This document shows positions 41,178 to 49,298 of a stretch of 64,000 nucleotides of DNA, in pieces (within the stretch, counting starts at the first letter, position 1; each line of letters opens with the position of its first letter). Under the pieces are notes generated by a model. That model saw only the letters and a list, made by a program, of their open reading frames with translations. It had not been told where the DNA came from and searched no databases. Source of the DNA: Mesobacillus jeotgali (GTDB lineage Bacteria > Bacillota > Bacilli > Bacillales > Cytobacillaceae); assembly GCF_900166585.1 (NCBI RefSeq), contig NZ_FVZC01000008.1, forward strand, positions 620,001 through 684,000. Direction: 5' to 3'. Position numbers and translations under genes: made by a program.

Positions 41178-42527
41178 TCAAATGACAATTTCGAAAATTG
41201 TCCCTTTGCCGACCTCACTTTTAATACTAATTTTGCCGCCATGCGCCTCTACTAGTTCTTTTACAATCGCAAGACCGAGACCAGAGCCGCCTAGAGCTGT
41301 TGACCTGGACTTGTCAACGCGGTAAAAACGGTCGAATACCCAGGCCTGATCGTCCTTTGGTATGCCTTTGCCTTGATCTTCAATAGCCAGATGGGTGCGG
41401 CCGCGCTTTTTAAAAGCATGGATTGTGGTCTTAGTGCCTGCATCTGAATACTTACGGGCATTATCGAGCAGGTTGATGATGATCTGCTCAAAACGGACTG
41501 GATCAGCCTCGATATAGATTTCCCCTTCACATATGAAATTAAGCTTAATATTTTTTTCATTAAAAGAAGGAAGCATTTTCGTCTGGATACCTTGCAAAAG
41601 TTTACAAAGTTCCACAGATTCTTTTTGGATGGAAAAAGTATTTTCATCCATTTTGGCGAGCTCAAATAAACTCTTGACCAGGCCGGAAAGCTTGGTTGCT
41701 TCCTCATTGATAATCTGCAGATATTTGCTCCTGTCCTCTGGATTTGTCGATTCTTTTCCTGCAATATCAGCATAGCCTTTTATATAAGTCAGCGGGGTCC
41801 TTAGTTCGTGGGAGATACTCGCCAGAAACTCACTTCGCTGGCGTTTTATATGATTTAGGTCATTTGCCAGCACCTGAATTGATTCCCCCAGCTCCCCTAG
41901 TTCATCGTTCCCAAGGTGGGGCAACGCGACTGAATAGTCCCCCTGACGGATTTTCAAGGTAGCCTCATTCATTTTAATCACAGGCTTTGTAATGAACCTG
42001 GAGAGAAAAAGCGTGATGATCACCATTGAGGAAAGCAGCAGGATTCCGGCAAGCCAGAAGTGCCTGTTAAGCTTGGCGATAAGCCCCTGGACACGCTCGG
42101 TGTTCTTGAACATATAGACGTTTCCGGTTTCCTCTAATGGACTGACCGAAGCGATGTATTTCATATCCCTCCAGTCATCCTCAAGGATCAAGCCTGATCG
42201 CGGAACATCTCTGGGAGCTGCCGCCACGATATTCTGCATCGACTGATCCATCGGAATCGAGGAAGTAACTACCTCTCCTTTTTGGTCTGTAATAACAACA
42301 TGAGTCTCCGTCCTTGATTCCATCGTCGTGATGTGGTGAATTGTTTCCGGTGTATAGGAGGTTTCCAGAATATCGCGATGGTTATTCCCGCGGGTTTGCA
42401 GGGAATTCAGCTCTTCATCAATCCTTGAATGAATGATTGAAAAGTGAAGGTAATAAAACAGTATGCCCTCAACCATCAAGATCGTTATGAAAAATACTAT
42501 GCCTATTTTAAGTGAAATACGGTCCAT
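41178..42527 (-). CDS. Membrane sensor histidine kinase (orphan)
   Basis: The protein has 449 residues. One helix at about 8-28, an extracellular domain to about 150, a second helix at about 157-177, then HAMP (KPVIKMNEATLKIRQGDYSV). The HisKA domain has the phospho-His in FLASISHELRTPLTYIKGYAD. The HATPase domain shows all boxes: INLLDNARKYSD, EDQGKGIP, VFDRFYRVDKSRS and GGSGLGLAIVKELVEAHGG. It should be an active kinase. No response regulator gene is adjacent on either side, so the partner is elsewhere. The downstream small gene is the only operon partner. Confidence 0.92.
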   Translation of the reverse strand: MDRISLKIGIVFFITILMVEGILFYYLHFSIIHSRIDEELNSLQTRGNNHRDILETSYTPETIHHITTMESRTETHVVITDQKGEVVTSSIPMDQSMQNIVAAAPRDVPRSGLILEDDWRDMKYIASVSPLEETGNVYMFKNTERVQGLIAKLNRHFWLAGILLLSSMVIITLFLSRFITKPVIKMNEATLKIRQGDYSVALPHLGNDELGELGESIQVLANDLNHIKRQRSEFLASISHELRTPLTYIKGYADIAGKESTNPEDRSKYLQIINEEATKLSGLVKSLFELAKMDENTFSIQKESVELCKLLQGIQTKMLPSFNEKNIKLNFICEGEIYIEADPVRFEQIIINLLDNARKYSDAGTKTTIHAFKKRGRTHLAIEDQGKGIPKDDQAWVFDRFYRVDKSRSTALGGSGLGLAIVKELVEAHGGKISIKSEVGKGTIFEIVI

Positions 42528-42666
42528 GTCTGCTCACTCCAAAGGTTCTTTGCATTCATCATACTAAAAAACACAGGTAAGAATAAGTGGTTCTTAAGTG
42601 GAATAATTTGGTTTATAATTGCTTTATGTAGATAATTTATTCGATAGTGCATAGGGGGAGTGGAGC

Positions 42667-43215
42667 ATGGAGAAAGATTTTCATTTTTCCAAAATGAGGA
42701 TAGCGGTCCTGTTCAGCTTAGTCTGTATGACGACCATAGGGTTTACCTGGGGATTCCTGGACATGCTTTCAGAGCCGGGGAATGGGGGAGTACTTATTCT
42801 GTTTGGGGCTATCATTTTATTTTTCGGGTGGGTCCTGGTTTTCCTCGGGAGGACCTTTTTCCAAAATGAAGCGAATGTGACAATAAGTGACCAGGGACTC
42901 ATCTTAAGAGGGAAAGCAGGACCGGGGTTCATCCCGTGGGAGGATATAGAAGGAATCCTGCCATATGAGGCCCACGGCAATGCAACACTGGGAGTAATCC
43001 TGAAGGATGAGGAACGCTATCTGAATTCGATGCCAAAGGGAGGCCAGCGTCTCGCAAGACTAAATGTCAAAACCGGGTTTCCTGCCTTTAACATAGGCCT
43101 GAGCAATATTAAAGACAAGCAGGGACTGCTCGATCTCCTGCTTGAAATGAATGTTCCTTTCTTTATTGAAGGGAACGGGACGGAGCATAGCGAACAGGAA
43201 TCTAATTTAAAATAG
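42667..43215 (+). CDS. STM3941-type membrane protein
   Basis: The protein has 182 residues with two membrane helices near the N-terminus (AVLFSLVCMTTIGFTWGFL, GVLILFGAIILFFGWVLVFL). The soluble C-terminal part, ANVTISDQGLILRGKAGPG, IPWEDIEGILPYEAHG and FPAFNIGLSNI, has the PH-like pattern of the STM3941 group. Function is unknown. AGGGGGAGTGGAGC lies before ATG 42667. Confidence 0.7.
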   Translation: MEKDFHFSKMRIAVLFSLVCMTTIGFTWGFLDMLSEPGNGGVLILFGAIILFFGWVLVFLGRTFFQNEANVTISDQGLILRGKAGPGFIPWEDIEGILPYEAHGNATLGVILKDEERYLNSMPKGGQRLARLNVKTGFPAFNIGLSNIKDKQGLLDLLLEMNVPFFIEGNGTEHSEQESNLK

Positions 43216-43221
43216 TATGGT

Positions 43222-43252
43222 AAGCGGAGAAGCCGGGTTCTCCGCTTTTTGT
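43222..43252 (+). terminator. Terminator after the STM3941-type gene
   Basis: The stem AAGCGGAGAA/TTCTCCGCTT (GCCGGG loop) is followed by TTT. Confidence 0.82.
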
Positions 43253-43323
43253 TTTATCGGAACTTCGAAAACTGACTAGCTTCAAGTGTTTCGGGGCTGA
43301 TCAAGGTGCCTGAGCCTTTCTCA

Positions 43324-43392
43324 TTATAATAAGTCATTCACCTTGTTGAAACATCCCGTTATAATAAGTCATTCACCCTGTAAATCATCCCG
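43324..43392. repeat. 35-bp tandem duplication at the 3' end of the SDR gene
   Basis: TTATAATAAGTCATTCACC occurs at 43324 and 43359, each followed by TTGTTGAAA- or CTGTAAAT-CATCCCG. The right copy encodes the last residues of the SDR; the left copy is a non-coding duplicate beyond its stop. Confidence 0.7.
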
Positions 43393-44111
43393 TTTTCCAG
43401 GCTGTCCGCCAATATTAATTTGACGAGCGCTCCTGCAACAACGTCAGGACTGCGCAGGCTGCCGCTTTCTTTGTATTTTCTGAAGGTCTCCAGATCGGCG
43501 AATGCCTCCTCATTGGATGAGCGGATGGTTGACTGCATATCGGTATCCATGATACCAGGGCTGAAAGCAATGACTCTGCTCGGACTTCCGTTTTGCTCCA
43601 GCTCCAGGCCGGCTGTCATCGTAAACATATTGACAGCAGCCTTCGTGCTGCAATAAATGCTCCAGCCGTGGATTGGCCGCTCGGCAGCGCCTGATGTCAC
43701 ATTCGCAATCACAACTTTACAGCCAGTATCCTTTGCTTTTTGTAAAAATAAGTTACTGATGAGAATGGGTGCAGTCAAATTGACGTGGACATTTGTCTGG
43801 ACGAGTGAAGGGTCAAGTTCTCCTCCGACCTCAATAGGCTCAATCACGCCGGCATTGTTGATAACATAGACGATTTCCGCATCCTTAAAAACAAACTCAG
43901 CAATCTTTGAGAAAACACTCTGAACCTGATCAGCAGCAGCGAGGTCACAGCTAAAATGTGAATAGCTGCCGCCGGCATGCTCTGCAGCCTGCTTCAGTAA
44001 GCTGCTTTCATTTCTTGATACAGAAACGACATGAATATCTTTTTCCAACATTTGTTGTGCGGCTGCGGCCCCGAGTCCCCGGGAGGCACCAGTGATGATT
44101 GCGTATTTCAT
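43359..44111 (-). CDS. Short-chain dehydrogenase, benzil-reductase-like (YueD group)
   Basis: From ATG 44111 (AGGAGTG upstream) the protein has 250 residues. It has the NADPH motif ITGASRGLGAAAAQQML, NNAGVIEP, VTSGAAERPIHGWSIYCSTKAAV (Ser, Tyr and Lys of the triad) and FSPGIMDTDMQS. SGAAERPIHGWSIYC and the 250-residue size match the (S)-benzoin-forming benzil reductase group known from Bacillus YueD. It reduces a carbonyl with NADPH; the natural substrate is not known. Confidence 0.87.
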   Translation of the reverse strand: MKYAIITGASRGLGAAAAQQMLEKDIHVVSVSRNESSLLKQAAEHAGGSYSHFSCDLAAADQVQSVFSKIAEFVFKDAEIVYVINNAGVIEPIEVGGELDPSLVQTNVHVNLTAPILISNLFLQKAKDTGCKVVIANVTSGAAERPIHGWSIYCSTKAAVNMFTMTAGLELEQNGSPSRVIAFSPGIMDTDMQSTIRSSNEEAFADLETFRKYKESGSLRSPDVVAGALVKLILADSLENGMIYRVNDLL

Positions 44112-44174
44112 AACAGACACTCCTATATTGATAATTTTTCCTGCAAGACAAATCTTTATCTTTTCTATTTTATC

Positions 44175-44208
44175 AAAAAACAAAAAAACATGGCTTTATG
44201 GCCATGTT
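44175..44208 (-). terminator. Terminator of the tupABC operon
   Basis: The stem AACATGGC/GCCATGTT is followed by seven T on the minus strand. Confidence 0.85.
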
Positions 44209-44218
44209 CAGCAAAATT

Positions 44219-44950
44219 CTAATGGATAAGGCTTTTCCAATCATTTATAAAAGGGGAAGCAGATGCGTTGGGGGATGACAACACTTCCTCTGTGGGACCA
44301 GTCTGTTTCAGCTCGCCATCCATCAGGATCGCAAGTGTTCCAGCAAGGTATTTGAGTTCCATAAGATCGTGGCTGACAAACACGGTTGTCGTTTTTGTCT
44401 GCCCGATGATTGACTTAATATCCTTCAATAGCTGCACCTTTGTGGGGAAGTCAAGTGCAGAGAAGGGTTCATCGAGAAACAGGACTTCCGGCTCCAGCAC
44501 CATTGCCCGCGCAAGGTTGACGCGCTGGGCCTCGCCGCCGGACAAATGGGCCGCGTGTTTTTTTGCAAGGTGGCTGATCTGGAATTTTCCTAGCCAGCAG
44601 GCAACCTTCTGTTTTATTTCCTGGCGGGGAAGATTCCTCAGCTTCAATCCTATCGCTACGTTTTGAAAGACTGTTGTGTCAAGAAGCAGCGGCTGCTGCA
44701 TCGCGACGGCGAACTTTCTGCGCACATCAAGTGCCAGGTCATCAGAGATATCCTGATCCTTGAAAAAGATTGATCCCTGTGCGGGTTTTTCCAGCAGGGA
44801 CAAGGCTTTGATAAAAGTACTTTTTCCGGCACCATTCGGACCCATGATCCCAAGCACTTCCCCCTGTTGGATCTCAAAATGAGGGATGAACAGCAGATTT
44901 TTTTTACCGGCTCTCACTTCCAAATTTTTCACAGTAATCAGTGGGATCAT
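44219..44950 (-). CDS. tupC: Tungstate ABC transporter ATP-binding protein
   Basis: The protein has 243 residues: Walker A GPNGAGKSTF, signature LSGGEAQRVNL, Walker B EVLFLDEPFSALDF and switch VFVSHDLME. It powers import of the oxyanion together with the permease. It overlaps the permease gene by ATGA (44947-44950) and is the last gene of regulator-tupA-tupB-tupC order on the minus strand. By context it transports tungstate rather than molybdate (see tupA). Confidence 0.9.
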   Translation of the reverse strand: MIPLITVKNLEVRAGKKNLLFIPHFEIQQGEVLGIMGPNGAGKSTFIKALSLLEKPAQGSIFFKDQDISDDLALDVRRKFAVAMQQPLLLDTTVFQNVAIGLKLRNLPRQEIKQKVACWLGKFQISHLAKKHAAHLSGGEAQRVNLARAMVLEPEVLFLDEPFSALDFPTKVQLLKDIKSIIGQTKTTTVFVSHDLMELKYLAGTLAILMDGELKQTGPTEEVLSSPNASASPFINDWKSLIH

Positions 44951-45651
44951 AGGCTCCGCTTCCTTTGCTGTAAGTAAGTCAGGGTAAACGTAATGATGAA
45001 CGCCAATGTCATAAGGATGAATGAAAGTGCCAGGGCGATGTCAAAATTGCCTTTCGATACTTCCATGACGATTGAGGTCGTAAGAATCCGTGTCTCGCCG
45101 CTGATGTTGCCGCCGACCATCATTGCGGCGCCGACTTCGGCAATGACCCTTCCAAATCCAGCGATGATTGCTGCCAGGATCGCGAGCTTGACCTCTTTCA
45201 TCAAAATCCAATATAACTGGAATCTGGTTGCTCCAAGTGCCTTAACCTGGAGAATCAGTTTAGGATTGATTTGCTGGAATGCTGTGCTCGTCAGTGCCGT
45301 CACGATTGGCAGCGAAACGAGAATCTGTGCCATGATGATGGCTGTTGGTGTGTAAAGCCAGGCAAGATCACCAAGCGGGCCTGATCGCCACAGGAAAAGA
45401 GTAATCCACAGGCCGGCGACAACAGGAGGGAGCCCCATGCCGATATTGATAATGGCAAGGATGAATCTCCTTCCCGGGAAACGGGCCAGTCCAAGAAACA
45501 TACCAGCAGGAATGCCAATCATTGTGCTGATCAGAACCGCCGTAACCGAAACCCTCATCGTAAGCAAGGTAATCTCGAGTATTTCCCGGTCTCCCGACAT
45601 GATCATCTCTATTGCTTTTTTTAATCCTTCTAGTAAAAGTTCCATAAGCAA
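44947..45651 (-). CDS. tupB: Tungstate ABC transporter permease
   Basis: The protein has 234 residues with five or six helices. The permease signature is around LILQVKALGATRFQLYWILMKEV. RFILAIINIGMGLPPVVAGL and AEVGAAMMVGGNISGETRILTTSI are typical of TupB and related permeases for tungstate. ATG 45645 is an alternative start; either suits. It overlaps tupC. Confidence 0.9.
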   Translation of the reverse strand: MLMELLLEGLKKAIEMIMSGDREILEITLLTMRVSVTAVLISTMIGIPAGMFLGLARFPGRRFILAIINIGMGLPPVVAGLWITLFLWRSGPLGDLAWLYTPTAIIMAQILVSLPIVTALTSTAFQQINPKLILQVKALGATRFQLYWILMKEVKLAILAAIIAGFGRVIAEVGAAMMVGGNISGETRILTTSIVMEVSKGNFDIALALSFILMTLAFIITFTLTYLQQRKRSL

Positions 45652-45690
45652 TCAGGCTTTCTTTCAAATTTTGTCTAGTAAAATGAGAAT

Positions 45691-46551
45691 CTATTCGAAA
45701 AGGAAGAATAATGGTTCGCCGTATTCATCGACGCCAAATTCCTTGATGATCTTCTTTGTATCTTCTGAAACCATATATTCCACAAATGCTTTCGCACCTT
45801 CTGCATTCACTTTATCATGTTTTTCTTTGTTCACTTGCATAACGTGATAAATATTCAGCAGGCTTTCGTCACCTTCAACAAGGATCTCTGTGTCAGGCAT
45901 GTTCTTTTTCTGGGCCAGGAAAGTAGCCCGGTCTGTCAGAGTATAAGCTTTTTTCTCGGAAGCGATCTGCAGTGTTGCGCCCATCCCTTGTCCAGCTTCG
46001 ATGTATCCTTCACCAAGGCTTTTCTGATCAAGTGAAGATTTCTTCCAAAGCTCCAGTTCCTTTTTATGAGTGCCGGAATCATCACCGCGGGAAACGAAGG
46101 AAGCTTTTGATTCAATGATTTTAGTCAATGTCTCGGGTACTGTTAAGCCTTTTACCTTCGCTGGGTCTTCAGCAGGCCCGACAATAATGAAGTCGTTATA
46201 CATTACTTTCTGGCGGTTGATGGCATCGCCGCTTTTCACAATTTCTTCTTCCGCTGCAGGAGCATGCACAAGAAGGACGTCCGCTTCACCCCGTGTTCCC
46301 ATTTCAAGTGCCTGTCCTGTACCAACTGCGATGATTTTGAGATTATAATTGTTCTTTTCTTCAAAATCTGGCTTCAGGACCTCCAGCAATCCGCTGTCCT
46401 GGGTACTTGTAGTGGTAGCGAGGATCAGGTCAGTTTTTTCAGGTTTAGTTTCTGGTTTTTTTTGCGTTTCCGTTGTGGTTGAATCAGAACAGCCAGTTAC
46501 GAAAGCGAACATTAATACAAGCAAAATGGAGATTAACTGTTTTAATTTCAT
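45691..46551 (-). CDS. tupA: Tungstate-binding lipoprotein
   Basis: The protein has 286 residues: a lipoprotein signal with lipobox FVTGCSD (Cys 21). The mature part starts DLILATTTSTQDSGLLEVL, the TTTS motif of TupA proteins that contacts the tungstate oxygens. AVGTGQALEMGTRGEADVLLVHAP and YNDFIIVGPAEDPAKVKG follow. TupA binds tungstate far more tightly than molybdate in studied cases. It feeds TupB/TupC; the AOR 12 kb away would be a natural consumer. Confidence 0.92.
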   Translation of the reverse strand: MKLKQLISILLVLMFAFVTGCSDSTTTETQKKPETKPEKTDLILATTTSTQDSGLLEVLKPDFEEKNNYNLKIIAVGTGQALEMGTRGEADVLLVHAPAAEEEIVKSGDAINRQKVMYNDFIIVGPAEDPAKVKGLTVPETLTKIIESKASFVSRGDDSGTHKKELELWKKSSLDQKSLGEGYIEAGQGMGATLQIASEKKAYTLTDRATFLAQKKNMPDTEILVEGDESLLNIYHVMQVNKEKHDKVNAEGAKAFVEYMVSEDTKKIIKEFGVDEYGEPLFFLFE

Positions 46552-46565
46552 TTCCTATGCCTCCG

Positions 46566-47477
46566 TTAATGATTTACATAAATGATTTTGCCAAAATCCC
46601 CGGCATCATAGCCATCAAGATCTTCGATGCTTTCTTTAAAATTGGTGAGCTGGATCAGGTCGATCATGTGCTGGAGCGATTCTGTGTTGGCAGGTGTCCA
46701 GCGAAACACTAGGTCAAACTGTTCTTTGGTGAGCGGGATGAAATCGAGGCCAAGCTGGCTTGCTGCGCACCTGATGCCAAAAGCGACGTCCGCTGTGCCC
46801 CTGCTGATATGTGCAGCTGCACCCAGATGGTTCCATTCTTCATTTTCGTAGCCTTTCACAGATGTCAGCTCCAGTTTCGCTTCTGCAAGGAAGGAATCCA
46901 GCAGGAAACGGGTACCGGCACCTTTTTGACGATTGACAATGGTAACATCGTTCCTTGACAGATCCTTGATCCCTGTAATGCTTTTTGGATTGCCCTTTGC
47001 CACGATTAAACCCTGTTCTCTAGCTGCAAGCCTCATCACAGTAATGGGCTCGTGGACAAACAACTGGCGGATGAAGGGCAGATTATATTGCTGCGACGTC
47101 GGGTCGAGCAGATGGACGGCCGCGATGTCAGCACTTCCGCGGTAAAGCATCATCAAACCTTCGAGACTGCCAATGTAGGAAGGAGTGATTGAGAGACCTG
47201 TACCTTCTGAAGCTATGTACTTAACAAGCTGCTCGACCAGAAAGTCATGGCTGCCCGCGAGCTGTAAAGAAAGATTGACTCCGGATACTTGAGTACCCCG
47301 GTTTCTAGCTGGCAATGAGGCCATGCTGGCTTTATATCTTTCAAACTCGCTTTCTTCTATCCGCATTTTATTGCCCACTTTAAATGCGGCAAGGTCGCCG
47401 CGCTTAATCATTTCATAAACCGTATGCTTTGAAATTTTCAGCATGGAAGCGATTTCATCTGGAGTATAGATTTGCAA
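46566..47477 (-). CDS. Excisionase-type HTH regulator with periplasmic-binding-like domain (oxyanion regulator)
   Basis: The protein has 303 residues. Residues 1-50 are a MerR/excisionase-type HTH (TPDEIASMLKISKHTVYEMIKRGDLAAFKVGNKMRI). Residues about 65-300 resemble a binding protein without signal peptide (LAGSHDFLVEQLVKYIAS, GSADIAAVHLLDP, NRQKGAGTRFLLDSFLAEA). This layout is found in regulators next to molybdate/tungstate transporters. It probably senses tungstate or molybdate in the cytoplasm and controls tupABC. The site at 47539-47638 upstream has candidate operators. Confidence 0.85.
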   Translation of the reverse strand: MQIYTPDEIASMLKISKHTVYEMIKRGDLAAFKVGNKMRIEESEFERYKASMASLPARNRGTQVSGVNLSLQLAGSHDFLVEQLVKYIASEGTGLSITPSYIGSLEGLMMLYRGSADIAAVHLLDPTSQQYNLPFIRQLFVHEPITVMRLAAREQGLIVAKGNPKSITGIKDLSRNDVTIVNRQKGAGTRFLLDSFLAEAKLELTSVKGYENEEWNHLGAAAHISRGTADVAFGIRCAASQLGLDFIPLTKEQFDLVFRWTPANTESLQHMIDLIQLTNFKESIEDLDGYDAGDFGKIIYVNH

Positions 47478-47538
47478 AGGTTTCCCTCCTTTTCTTCCTA
47501 ATTCAAATATAATAAAATATTTAATAGTTAGATATAGT

Positions 47539-47638
47539 TTTTGTTAAGTTTTGTTTGGTTTCGTTTAGTTTTGTCAGAAATTCATCATATTTTGTTCACA
47601 AAGAAGGAATTATTTTTCCAGATAAAACCTTAACAAAA
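47539..47638. promoter_or_regulatory. Repeated TTTTGTTAAG motif in the divergent region
   Basis: TTTTGTTAAG (47539-47548) has an exact inverted copy CTTAACAAAA at 47629-47638. Between them lie TTTTGT, TTTGGTTTCG and GTTTAGTTTTGT, weaker variants of the same motif. It lies between the oxyanion regulator and the HesB-like gene, so one factor could control both. Confidence 0.45.
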
Positions 47639-47723
47639 TACTCCGGGCAGTATTATGTATTTCTCGGCCATTTCATGATAAACTAAACACTACTCATATT
47701 TGATGCAGAAAGGAAACGAAAGA

Positions 47724-47999
47724 ATGCAGATTTCAGATAAAGCGCGCGACATTTTAAAAGAAATCCTCGCTGAGCGCAATGCAAATGGTATCCGTGTCTA
47801 CTTTGGCGGCTTTGGCTGAGGAGGACCTCAGGTTGGTCTGGCTCTGGAGGAGCCGGAAGAAGAAGATCATGTAACGGTAATAAATGAAATCCAGGTAGCA
47901 ATTGAGTCCAATATCGTCGAGTATACAGAAGGTATGTCACTTGAATATGACGAGTACCGTGAAGGCCTGGTCCTGATGGGCGGCGACGGCGGCTGCTGA
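47724..47999 (+). CDS. HesB-like protein with in-frame TGA (candidate selenoprotein)
   Basis: ATG 47724 opens MQISDKARDILKEILAERNA and runs GIRVYFGGFG, then TGA at 47817-47819 (codon 32), then GGPQVGLALEEPEEEDH in the same frame, ending GLVLMGGDGGC with TGA stop at 47997; 91 codons including TGA. HesB/IscA-like proteins have FxGFGCGGP here, so TGA replaces the conserved Cys; this family is known to contain natural selenoproteins. Identity before and after the TGA is one continuous domain and both halves are intact. The role is unclear (thiol or metal binding). AAAGGAAA precedes the start, and a terminator follows. Nonsense mutation is the alternative. Confidence 0.88.
47840..47854 (+). promoter_or_regulatory. 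Candidate bacterial SECIS hairpin for the HesB-like gene
   Basis: GGCTC-TGGAG-GAGCC is a 5-bp G/C-rich stem with loop TGGAG. The two loop Gs lie 27-28 bases after the TGA, within the usual bacterial SECIS distance. An alternative hairpin GACC-TCAGGTT-GGTC lies at 47824-47838. Confidence 0.6.
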
Positions 48000-48037
48000 T
48001 AAATACACACAACTGTGTGGATTGCCTGAAATGAAAA

Positions 48038-48071
48038 AATGCACACCATCTCTGAATGGTGTGCATTTTTC
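48038..48071 (+). terminator. Terminator after the HesB-like gene
   Basis: A 10-bp stem TGCACACCAT/ATGGTGTGCA is followed by five T. Confidence 0.88.
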
Positions 48072-48110
48072 GTAATTAAAAACTGGAAAAAAACAGCCGG
48101 AATTTCCAAT

Positions 48111-48230
48111 TCGCTATAAAAAATAAAAATTCGCTATAAAAAGTATAAAGTCGCTATAAAAAGAAAAAATTCGCTATAAAAAATAAAAACTCGCTATAAA
48201 ACCAAGATTTTCGCTATAAAAAATTTCAGA
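48111..48230. repeat. Tandem array, 20-bp unit, six copies
   Basis: TCGCTATAAA starts at 48111, 48131, 48151, 48171, 48191 and 48211: an exact 20-bp period with A-rich variable halves. It lies between the convergent HesB-like gene and uppP and touches the uppP stop. Confidence 0.9.
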
Positions 48231-49008
48231 ACTGGCCGCTATACTGAAAATACAACACAACAAGGCCGATTAACCACACATAAATCGCAAAAGGTTTCAA
48301 TGAATTCTTTTTTAGATAGCCAATCATCCATTTTACAGCGATGTAACCAAATATCGCAGCTGAAATGATGCCAATCAGCAATGCCTGAAGTGAAATGGTT
48401 TCGCTGCCGCTGGTGAAAAGGTCTTTTCCTTGCAACACGATTGCGCCAAGGATTGCAGGTGTCGAAAGCAGAAAAGAGAAGTAGGCTGCTGTTTCTCGGT
48501 CGAGTTTTCGCCAAAGTGCAGCGACAATGGTCAGGCCTGAGCGCGAAATCGCCGGAAATATAGCTGCGGCCTGGAAGCTCCCGATAACCAGGGCATCAGT
48601 ATAGCTGATGTCTTCCATCTTCTTGCGGCCATCTTTAATCGAATCCGCGAACCACATTAACGTTCCGGTAATCAGGAATTCCCAGCCAATCGTAACTCCC
48701 GTCTTGGATATTTCATCAAAATAATCCTCAAACAGCAATCCGACAACCACAGCGGGAAGTGTGCCGACAACAAGCAGGAAGGTCAGTTTGCCGAATGGGT
48801 CTTTCAAAATCTTGATAAATTCATTTCTGTAAAACACAAACACTGCAAGCAGTGTTCCGACATGGAGCATGGTGTCGAGCAGCAGGCCTGCTTCCTCGAG
48901 TCCAAACAGGTTCCTGCCGAGATAAAGATGCCCAGTCGAACTGATCGGCAAGAACTCGGTCAGTCCCTGAATCAGCCCTAGAATGAAAGCTTCAATTTTA
49001 GATAGCAT
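48226..49008 (-). CDS. uppP: Undecaprenyl-diphosphatase UppP (BacA)
   Basis: The protein has 260 residues with about eight helices. The active-site blocks are present: LGLIQGLTEFLPISSTGHL (Glu and Ser motif), FQAAAIFPAISRSGLTIVAAL (the SGxxR-like PAISRSG motif) and the His in GTLLAVF-preceding MLHVGT. It dephosphorylates undecaprenyl-PP to recycle the wall lipid carrier and gives bacitracin resistance. It is a single gene. Confidence 0.95.
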   Translation of the reverse strand: MLSKIEAFILGLIQGLTEFLPISSTGHLYLGRNLFGLEEAGLLLDTMLHVGTLLAVFVFYRNEFIKILKDPFGKLTFLLVVGTLPAVVVGLLFEDYFDEISKTGVTIGWEFLITGTLMWFADSIKDGRKKMEDISYTDALVIGSFQAAAIFPAISRSGLTIVAALWRKLDRETAAYFSFLLSTPAILGAIVLQGKDLFTSGSETISLQALLIGIISAAIFGYIAVKWMIGYLKKNSLKPFAIYVWLIGLVVLYFQYSGQF

Positions 49009-49298
49009 GAAGAATCCCCACTTTTCTTTTCATAGACTTTGTCCCTTACCAAGCTATGAAACATGTCCCTGTGGTATGCAAGCTATTTTTGATGACAGTT
49101 CCAGGATGGCAGCATCATCCTTATCACTATGTCTATTTGCCCGATTACTGTAAATTTGTATATGTAATAATAACCATTTCAGAGTCAGAAGTTGTGATTT
49201 ATTGTCGAAAAAAATATAATGAAGTATTGAACAGTTCTTCAACAAGGCAGATAGGAGCAACGTACAAAAATCGCCTTCATTTAAAAAGGGGAATAAAC

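Noticed and set aside
48111..48230. CRISPR array
   Set aside because: Repeat plus spacer is only 20 bp, the spacers are A-rich, and no cas gene is present. The other arrays also lack the unit structure of a CRISPR.
49056..49298. N-terminal extension of the RodA-like protein
   Set aside because: SEDS proteins start close to the first helix; ATG 49299 has a good SD and the upstream part has no family features.
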